The position numbers were made by a program, and so were the translations under genes. Under the pieces are notes generated by a model. It saw only the letters and a list, made by a program, of their open reading frames with translations, was not told the origin of the DNA and made no database searches. A DNA stretch of 64,000 bases, from positions 1 to 64,000 of the forward strand of contig CAIMVG010000018.1 in assembly GCA_903844845.1 (NCBI GenBank), in the 5' to 3' direction. Below, one piece after another: positions 59,153-64,000 of the stretch. The DNA is from an uncultured Dehalococcoidia bacterium (GTDB lineage Bacteria; Chloroflexota; Dehalococcoidia; Dehalococcoidales; UBA1222). Within the stretch, counting starts at the first letter, position 1. Each line of letters opens with the position of its first letter.

Positions 59153-59602
59153 CTATGCCTGTAACAATCCGCGCCCAAATTCCTCGGCTTTTACCAGTTC
59201 TTGTTTGGTGGGGTGCCCTCGGTGGAATATCCTGGGACCGAAATCACCTATAAAGCGGCTGAACCCCACTGCGCAGTACGAGCCCGCGAATTTCATGCCT
59301 TTTGATTCTAGGCCTTTGCGTATTACAGCTATCGTTGTTTTATCGCCGAATAGGCTTTTCGTACAGAAGGCTCCGCCTTTCTTCCCCGGAATTTCCGGCA
59401 TGTGTGAAATAAATTCCGTGACTTTCCTGTTTGGCGCTCCTCCGTGTACCGGGCTCCCGATTACGATAAGGTCATAGTTTTTCAAAGTCTCAGGATTTAC
59501 GTCTGCTAATTTCAATGCTTTTGTGCCTAATCCGGAAGCAACGGACTGGGCGATCTTCTCTGTGTTGCCGCTTTGAGAATAGTAGATGACGATAGCTTTC
59601 AT
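59153..59602 (-). CDS. Flavodoxin
   Basis: 149 residues. The FMN loop is IVIYYSQSGNTEKIAQSVAS, followed by YDLIVIGSPVHGGAPNRKVTEFISHM and KKGGAFCTKSLFG, as in small flavodoxins of anaerobes, where the cysteine may matter. Likely electron carrier for a reductase. Last gene of the phosphate operon, 15 nt after arsC, so it could supply electrons to the reductase, though ArsC normally uses thioredoxin. GGAGA ribosome site. Confidence 0.9.
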   Translation of the reverse strand: MKAIVIYYSQSGNTEKIAQSVASGLGTKALKLADVNPETLKNYDLIVIGSPVHGGAPNRKVTEFISHMPEIPGKKGGAFCTKSLFGDKTTIAVIRKGLESKGMKFAGSYCAVGFSRFIGDFGPRIFHRGHPTKQELVKAEEFGRGLLQA

Positions 59603-59617
59603 TGGTGGGTCTCCTTT

Positions 59618-60007
59618 TTAAAGTTCTTCGATGAGCTGATTTACGAGTGTTTTGATTTTGTCGCGGATCTGTCGTACCTCTTCGAGGCTCTTGCCTTCCG
59701 GGTCCGGCAGCCCCCAGTCTTCCATCGAAACCAGTCGAACCGGACAGGCGGTTTGGTCGATGCATCCCATGCTTATCACCCTGTCTGATTCTTGCATCAT
59801 CTCCAGGTTAAGCAGCGCGGGTCTGTTCTGAGAGATATCGATGCCTTCCTCGCTCATCGCTTGAATCACGATGGGATTCACGGTTGACGAAGGCTGTGTC
59901 CCGGCGGAAATTGCCCGGGCTTTGTTACCCGCCAGCTGGTTGAAAAAAGCCGCGGCCATCTGGCTGCGGCCCGAATTATGGACACAAACAAAAAGGACCT
60001 TTTTCAT
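59618..60007 (-). CDS. arsC: Arsenate reductase (thioredoxin-coupled, LMW-phosphatase type)
   Basis: 129 residues. CVHNSGRSQMAAAFFNQ carries the CX5R phosphate/arsenate loop of low-molecular-weight protein tyrosine phosphatase-type reductases. The two shuttle cysteines are in GCIDQTACP. DWGLPDPEG keeps the general-acid aspartate of the family. It reduces arsenate that enters through phosphate transporters. Follows phoU by 12 nt. ATG 60007 after AAAG-rich sequence. A protein phosphatase role is less likely because of the cysteine pair. Confidence 0.9.
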   Translation of the reverse strand: MKKVLFVCVHNSGRSQMAAAFFNQLAGNKARAISAGTQPSSTVNPIVIQAMSEEGIDISQNRPALLNLEMMQESDRVISMGCIDQTACPVRLVSMEDWGLPDPEGKSLEEVRQIRDKIKTLVNQLIEEL

Positions 60008-60019
60008 TTTAAGAAGATC

Positions 60020-60685
60020 TTAGTATTTCGAAACGCCTTCTTCTTCCACTTTGCCGGTGATTACAAAAATGGTCCTTTCACATATATTCGTTACGCGGTC
60101 CGCGCTTCGTTCGAGGTTGTGGGCCACCCAGATAAGCCGTGTTGCGCGGTTTATGGTTTGAGGGTCCGCGGCCATGTACGTTAGCAGTTCACGGAACACC
60201 TGGTCGTAAAGGTTATCTACGATGTCATCCTGATCGATCACGCGTTTTGCGGCTGCGGCGTCGCGTTTTACAAAAGCGTCGAGGGCAGCCCGGAGCATTT
60301 CCTTGGTTTTCTCCGCCATTCGGGGTACATCGATATAAGGCTTTAAAGGCGGCTCGTCGCCGATCATGATAGCGATCTTGGCGTTGCCTTCGGCGTGGTC
60401 GCCGATGCGTTCGAGGTCAACAATCATGTTAAGCACCGCCACTATTACTCGAAGGTCTCGCGCCATTGGCTGCTGTGTTGCGATAAGTTGTACGCACATT
60501 TCCTCGATGTCATAGCGCTTTTGGTTTATTGCACGATCGCCAGTAATAACCTGGCGAGCCAGGTTCAGATTTCGGTTTATGAGCGCATCCGTCGATCGGC
60601 TTATGGCTTCTTCCACCAGGCTTCCGAGGGCTAATAATTCTTCCTGCAGCGTTTGCAGATGATGTTCGAAATCTTGTCTGGGCAT
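60020..60685 (-). CDS. phoU: Phosphate transport regulator PhoU
   Basis: 221 residues from ATG 60685; the frame continues upstream to 61069 but that part lies over pstB. The protein is two three-helix PhoU repeats: MPRQDFEHHLQTLQEELLALGSLVEEAIS, QQPMARDLRVIVAVLNMIVDLERIGDHAEGNAKIA and RATRLIWVAHNLERSADRVTNICERTIF. The E/D(x)xxD metal motifs are in both. Connects Pst transport to histidine kinase signalling. Starts 11 nt after pstB. Confidence 0.94.
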   Translation of the reverse strand: MPRQDFEHHLQTLQEELLALGSLVEEAISRSTDALINRNLNLARQVITGDRAINQKRYDIEEMCVQLIATQQPMARDLRVIVAVLNMIVDLERIGDHAEGNAKIAIMIGDEPPLKPYIDVPRMAEKTKEMLRAALDAFVKRDAAAAKRVIDQDDIVDNLYDQVFRELLTYMAADPQTINRATRLIWVAHNLERSADRVTNICERTIFVITGKVEEEGVSKY

Positions 60686-60696
60686 ACTGTTCTCCC

Positions 60697-61527
60697 TTAA
60701 CCGAATCGCCCGGTGATGTAGTCTTCGGTGCGCTTGTCTTTCGGGTTTGTAAAAATCTGGTCGGTACGCCCGAATTCTATCAGGCCTCCGGCACGGTCGT
60801 CGCCCATCATCATAAATGCCGTCATGTCCGAAACCCGGCCGGCCTGCTGCATGTTGTGGGTGACTATCACTATTGTATAGTCTTTCGCCAAACCGCGCAT
60901 CAGGTCTTCGATCTTTAACGTCGCGATGGGATCGAGGGCGCTGCATGGCTCGTCCATCAGGATCACTTCCGGCTCGACGGCAAGGGCCCTTGCGATACAC
61001 AGGCGTTGTTGCTGCCCGCCCGATAGCGATGCGCCGGATTGTTTCAGTTTGTCTTTCACCTCGTCCCACAGGGCCGCCTGCCTGAGGAACTTTTCGGCGA
61101 TCTCTTCCATCTCTGTGCGCTTGCTTAATACGCTTGTCAGTCTGCGTCCTGCAACGACGTTTTCAAGAACCGACATGGTAGGAAAAGGATTTGGCTTTTG
61201 AAAAACCATCCCGATCCGTGTCCTTATGCTAACGGGATCTATCCCGGGAGTGTAGATATCTTCCCCGTCCAGCAGTACTTTTCCGCTGATCCTTGCTCCG
61301 TGTGTCACTTCATGCATCCGGTTGAAACAGCGTATCAGGGTGGATTTGCCGCATCCGGAAGGGCCTATGATGGCTGTTATGGATTTTGGTTTGATGTCCA
61401 GGTTAACGTCTTTCACGGCAAGGAAAGCGCCGTAAAAAGCCCGCAGGTTTTCAGCCTTTAGGATGTATCCCTTGTTTCCTGAAAAACTCCTTGATCCCGT
61501 CGTTTCTGTTTGTTTTGTAGTGTCCAT
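60697..61527 (-). CDS. pstB: Phosphate ABC transporter ATP-binding protein
   Basis: 276 residues. [17 protein letters not shown] start, Walker [18 protein letters not shown]-loop [18 protein letters not shown], signature [21 protein letters not shown], Walker [13 protein letters not shown], and H-loop [17 protein letters not shown]. It lacks only the HTxxDxxx end variations; a full PstB. 20 nt after pstA. The product sits at the inner membrane and drives uptake. Confidence 0.96.
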   Translation of the reverse strand: MDTTKQTETTGSRSFSGNKGYILKAENLRAFYGAFLAVKDVNLDIKPKSITAIIGPSGCGKSTLIRCFNRMHEVTHGARISGKVLLDGEDIYTPGIDPVSIRTRIGMVFQKPNPFPTMSVLENVVAGRRLTSVLSKRTEMEEIAEKFLRQAALWDEVKDKLKQSGASLSGGQQQRLCIARALAVEPEVILMDEPCSALDPIATLKIEDLMRGLAKDYTIVIVTHNMQQAGRVSDMTAFMMMGDDRAGGLIEFGRTDQIFTNPKDKRTEDYITGRFG

Positions 61528-61547
61528 AGTTTTTCCTCAATATTTGG

Positions 61548-62396
61548 CTAAACCCGGCGTTTTCGGCTCAGCCAGCGCACGGCGATACTGATGATAAGTA
61601 CAAGCACCACAAGTACAAAAGCACCGGCCCAGGCCTGCTGCTGCCAGTTTTTATATGGCGATAAGGCGTATCGGTAAATCTGCAAAGGCAGTGCCCCGAT
61701 CGGGCTTCCTAATCCGCTGTACCCGAATGAATTTCCCAGTGCTGTAAAAAGGAGGGGCGCGGTCTCTCCCGAGATTCTGGCCACACCCAGCATGACACCC
61801 GTCACAATGCCCGCAAGCGCCCCCGGGACGACAACCGAGACGACTGCCCGCCAACGGGTGATTCCGAGAGCTAAAGCCGCTTCTCTCATCGAACCGGGCA
61901 CCATTCGCATTGATTCTTCAGTGGTACGCGCCACCACGGGGATCATAATAATTGCCAGTGCGGCGCCGGCAGAAAAAGCCGAATAGGAGTGCATCGGTTT
62001 AACTATGATTGCGTATGCGAATACCCCGACCACTATTGAGGGAACTCCTGCCAGGATATCGGTGGCAAAACGCACAACGGATACTGTAAAAGGCGTTCCG
62101 AATTCTGAAAGAAATATGCCTGTAAAAAGGCCGATGGGCACGGCTATTATTGATCCGAGTCCCACCAGGATAAGAGTTCCGATAATTTCGTTGTGCATTC
62201 CGCCGCCTGGCTGTCCGGCGGGTACCGCAGATCCGGTGATAAAGTCCAGGTTGATGAAAGTAAGTCCGTGCGCGATGATGTATCCGAGCATCAGGCAAAC
62301 AATGACTATCGCGATGCCCGCCCCCAGCGAATTCAGGCCCAGCATTAACAGGTTAAACCATTTTCTGGCAGATTTATGCCGCATTTTCATGCTCAA
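61548..62396 (-). CDS. pstA: Phosphate ABC transporter permease PstA
   Basis: 282 residues with about six membrane segments. It has the permease EAA-type loop (MREAALALGITRWRAVVSVVVPGALAGIVTGV) facing PstB and SGETAPLLFTALGN afterwards. The N-terminus has the usual long first helix (LNSLGAGIAIVIVCLMLGYIIAHGL). The start is a TTG at 62396 that overlaps the pstC stop, or an ATG at 62390; AAAGGA sits at a good distance from the TTG. Confidence 0.93.
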   Translation of the reverse strand: MSMKMRHKSARKWFNLLMLGLNSLGAGIAIVIVCLMLGYIIAHGLTFINLDFITGSAVPAGQPGGGMHNEIIGTLILVGLGSIIAVPIGLFTGIFLSEFGTPFTVSVVRFATDILAGVPSIVVGVFAYAIIVKPMHSYSAFSAGAALAIIMIPVVARTTEESMRMVPGSMREAALALGITRWRAVVSVVVPGALAGIVTGVMLGVARISGETAPLLFTALGNSFGYSGLGSPIGALPLQIYRYALSPYKNWQQQAWAGAFVLVVLVLIISIAVRWLSRKRRV

Positions 62397-63331
62397 TCCG
62401 CTTTTCCTTTAACGGATGTTAGTCGCCATATCAGAAGGCGGGCGATCACATTAACTGACAGGGTTATGATAAATAAAATAAGCGCCAGCTCTATCAGGCT
62501 GTTTAGCGAAAGTCCCGAGGACTCACTGAAATCGCTTGCCAGTTTGCTCGCCACGGTAGTACCGGGTGAAAACAGCGAAGCAGTGATCCGGTACCCGTTC
62601 CCGATTACCATGGTTACAGCCATGGTTTCGCCAAGCGCTCTCGCGAGGCCCAGCATGATGGCCCCTATCAATCCCGATCGTCCGTATGGTAAAACTGCTC
62701 TGCTGATCATTTCCCATCGTGTTGCCCCCAATGCCAGCATGGCTTCTCGTTGGGCGCCCGGGACGGATTTCAGAACGTCGCGCCCGAGCGAGGTGATGAT
62801 GGGGATGATCATTATCGCCAAAATGATGGCGGCTGCCATGAAACCAAATCCGAACGGAGGCCCCTGGAAAAATGGCAATGCGCCGAGGTGTGTGCCCAGC
62901 CAGCTTTCTATCGGGTTTCTCACTACCGGCACCAGTACAAAAAGTCCCCATAGCCCCACGATAACGCTCGGTATGGCGGCCAGTATTTCGATGATGAAAG
63001 AAGCTATGCTTCGGAGCCATGAGGGAGCTATTTCTGTCAGGAATATCGCCGCTCCCATGCTGATCGGTATGGCGATGACGAGGGCTAAAATCGAACTTAA
63101 TAATGTTCCGTAAACGGCGGGTAAGGCGCCGTATGCATTTTTAACGGGGTCCCAGCTCCTGCCGACTAAAAAGGAAAATCCCGATTCTTTTATGGCCGGC
63201 CATGCCTGGATGAACAGGATGATCAATATGTTTACCAGGACGGCAACTACAATCAAAGAGCATATGAGTGTGAACTTCGGAAAAATTTTGTCTCCGAGTC
63301 GAAATAAAACCCTTGTTTTACTCTTAATCAT
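62393..63331 (-). CDS. pstC: Phosphate ABC transporter permease PstC
   Basis: 312 residues with about six membrane helices, N-terminal one at ~18-40 (FTLICSLIVVAVLVNILIILFI). SGFSFLVGRSWDPVKNAYGALPAVYGTLLSS is the periplasmic block of PstC, and QREAMLALGATRWEMISRAVLPYGRSGLIGAIMLGLARALGETMAVTMV is the cytoplasmic EAA loop and following helix. First gene of the visible Pst operon; no pstS is found before it, the neighbouring gene being a PiT transporter. Confidence 0.94.
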   Translation of the reverse strand: MIKSKTRVLFRLGDKIFPKFTLICSLIVVAVLVNILIILFIQAWPAIKESGFSFLVGRSWDPVKNAYGALPAVYGTLLSSILALVIAIPISMGAAIFLTEIAPSWLRSIASFIIEILAAIPSVIVGLWGLFVLVPVVRNPIESWLGTHLGALPFFQGPPFGFGFMAAAIILAIMIIPIITSLGRDVLKSVPGAQREAMLALGATRWEMISRAVLPYGRSGLIGAIMLGLARALGETMAVTMVIGNGYRITASLFSPGTTVASKLASDFSESSGLSLNSLIELALILFIITLSVNVIARLLIWRLTSVKGKAD

Positions 63332-63448
63332 CGCTACAGTATCTCATTTTTACAATTTTTGGTTAATCCCTACTGATATTATCCCATAAAAATAAAAACA
63401 CAACCGTAACATATGGTTCTTGTCTTTTAACTGGGGCGGCGGTTGAGG

Positions 63449-64000
63449 TCAAGAAAAGAGTTTGAATAGTAAGGTAAATAAATAGCCCAATATCAGGCAG
63501 GCTGGAAAGGTAAGCAGCCAGGTTGTTACGATTTGTCGGCTGACGCCCCAGTTCACGGCTGACATTCGGCGGGTTGCACCTACCCCCATTATCGCTGTCC
63601 CGATAGTGTGGGTCGTGCTCAAAGGGATCCCAAAATGTGACGCACCCAGTATTGCAATGCTGGCGGCAGTCTCGGCGGCGAAGCCGTTTACCGGTTCAAG
63701 CCGGGTTATTTTGGTTCCCATGGTTTTGATTATTCTCCAGCCTCCAAGCCCTGTTCCGATAGCCATGACACCACCGCAAAGCAATACAACCCACATCGGG
63801 ACTGCGAAAGTCGGCAACGCCCCTCCCAGGAACAGAGCGAGCGTGAATACTCCCATAAATTTTTGTCCGTCATTGCTTCCGTGGCTGAATGCCATGAAAC
63901 CTGCTGAAAATATCTGGAGCCTGCCGAATAGCCGGTTGGCATTTGATCGGTGTGCATTGCGGAAGGCCCAATAGATAACGACCATAAGTATAAATCCGAG
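63449..64000 (-). CDS. PiT-family inorganic phosphate transporter, C-terminal part (runs off right edge)
   Basis: About 183 residues to the edge. Typical PiT landmarks: SAGFMAFSHGSNDGQKFMGVFTL, the SHGxNDGQ duplicated family motif, GLGGWRIIKTMGTKITRLEPVNGFAAETAA and GIPLSTTHTIGTAIMGVG with the STT-H motif. Membrane segments at ~27-50, 55-80, 100-125, 133-150 and the end. Imports phosphate with a proton or cation. Its stop is 117 nt from pstC; both are on the minus strand, and the gap may hold the pst promoter (TTGTGT/TAATAT, low certainty). Confidence 0.92.
   Translation of the reverse strand, partial: LGFILMVVIYWAFRNAHRSNANRLFGRLQIFSAGFMAFSHGSNDGQKFMGVFTLALFLGGALPTFAVPMWVVLLCGGVMAIGTGLGGWRIIKTMGTKITRLEPVNGFAAETAASIAILGASHFGIPLSTTHTIGTAIMGVGATRRMSAVNWGVSRQIVTTWLLTFPACLILGYLFTLLFKLFS

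Noticed and set aside
60686-61069. N-terminal extension of phoU
   Set aside because: It overlaps pstB in a different frame; the PhoU family start MPRQDFEHH at 60685 fits length and spacing.
1-64000. tRNA, rRNA and CRISPR
   Set aside because: No tRNA T-arm pattern with matching acceptor arms, no rRNA blocks and no regularly spaced repeats were seen by eye.

Overview
The window looks like a chromosomal segment of an anaerobic bacterium, most probably a member of the Chloroflexota class Dehalococcoidia. That placement is an inference from gene content and style: a HisZ-dependent short HisG, a sulfide-to-homocysteine module typical of anaerobes and methanogens, HD-GYP signalling, a type IV pilus locus with unusual subunits, and pilin-like C-terminal residues of the kind I associate with that class. 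No rRNA, tRNA, CRISPR array or intact insertion sequence was seen.

Layout. (1) 1-2.3 kb: ilvD-ilvB (left edge, minus strand) behind a strong promoter and a terminator-like attenuator. (2) 2.3-8.8 kb: a patchwork of small accessory genes (two lipoproteins, flavodoxin-like protein, kinase-like protein, CsaA-like protein, cupin, YgbA-like protein, zinc-ribbon proteins) with the broken C-terminal end of a tyrosine recombinase, so probably an old island. (3) 9-16.5 kb: rpiB-tsaC, then guaA, then purD-purE-purB-purC behind a promoter with three 21-bp-phased repeats. (4) 16.5-22.2 kb: a compact hisZ-hisG-hisD-hisC-hisB operon on the minus strand; HisG is a tandem duplication with a degenerate PRPP loop in copy 1. 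(5) 22.3-26.8 kb: nfeD-slipin, and an HD-GYP response regulator-PilT-birA operon. (6) 27-29.4 kb: the three-gene homocysteine module. (7) 29.4-34.3 kb: a LysR regulator and non-oxidative pentose phosphate genes (tkt, rpe and an RpiB-cyclase fusion). (8) 34.4-40.5 kb: a membrane GAF-GGDEF-HD-GYP protein, a B12-type radical SAM protein and a GH3-family adenylate-forming enzyme fused to a methyltransferase-like membrane domain. (9) 40.5-53.7 kb: a type IV pilus operon (PilB, PilC, PilV-, PulJ-, PilX-, PilO-like, PilM-PilN fusion, PilT) headed by a small HTH protein and a LuxR-type regulator. (10) 54-58.8 kb: ECF sigma factor and anti-sigma partner, a coiled-coil protein, LemA and HtpX. (11) 59.1-64 kb: a phosphate operon pstC-pstA-pstB-phoU-arsC-flavodoxin and the end of a PiT transporter running off the right edge.

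How it works together. Purine, histidine, branched-chain amino acid, homocysteine and pentose phosphate functions suggest a biosynthetically capable anaerobe; PRPP chemistry links the pur, his and ribose-phosphate genes. Two HD-GYP proteins and two PilT ATPases beside the pilus operon suggest c-di-GMP-linked control of surface behaviour.

The most unusual points are: the tandem HisG; a pilus ATPase whose N-terminal nuclease-like domain is cut by one in-frame stop codon; a junction near 40.56 kb where a pilin-like reading frame and a methyltransferase-GH3 gene both seem to have lost their 5' ends; the RpiB-cyclase fusion; and a receiver domain without its phospho-acceptor aspartate. All functional statements rest on reading sequence motifs; no database search was possible.
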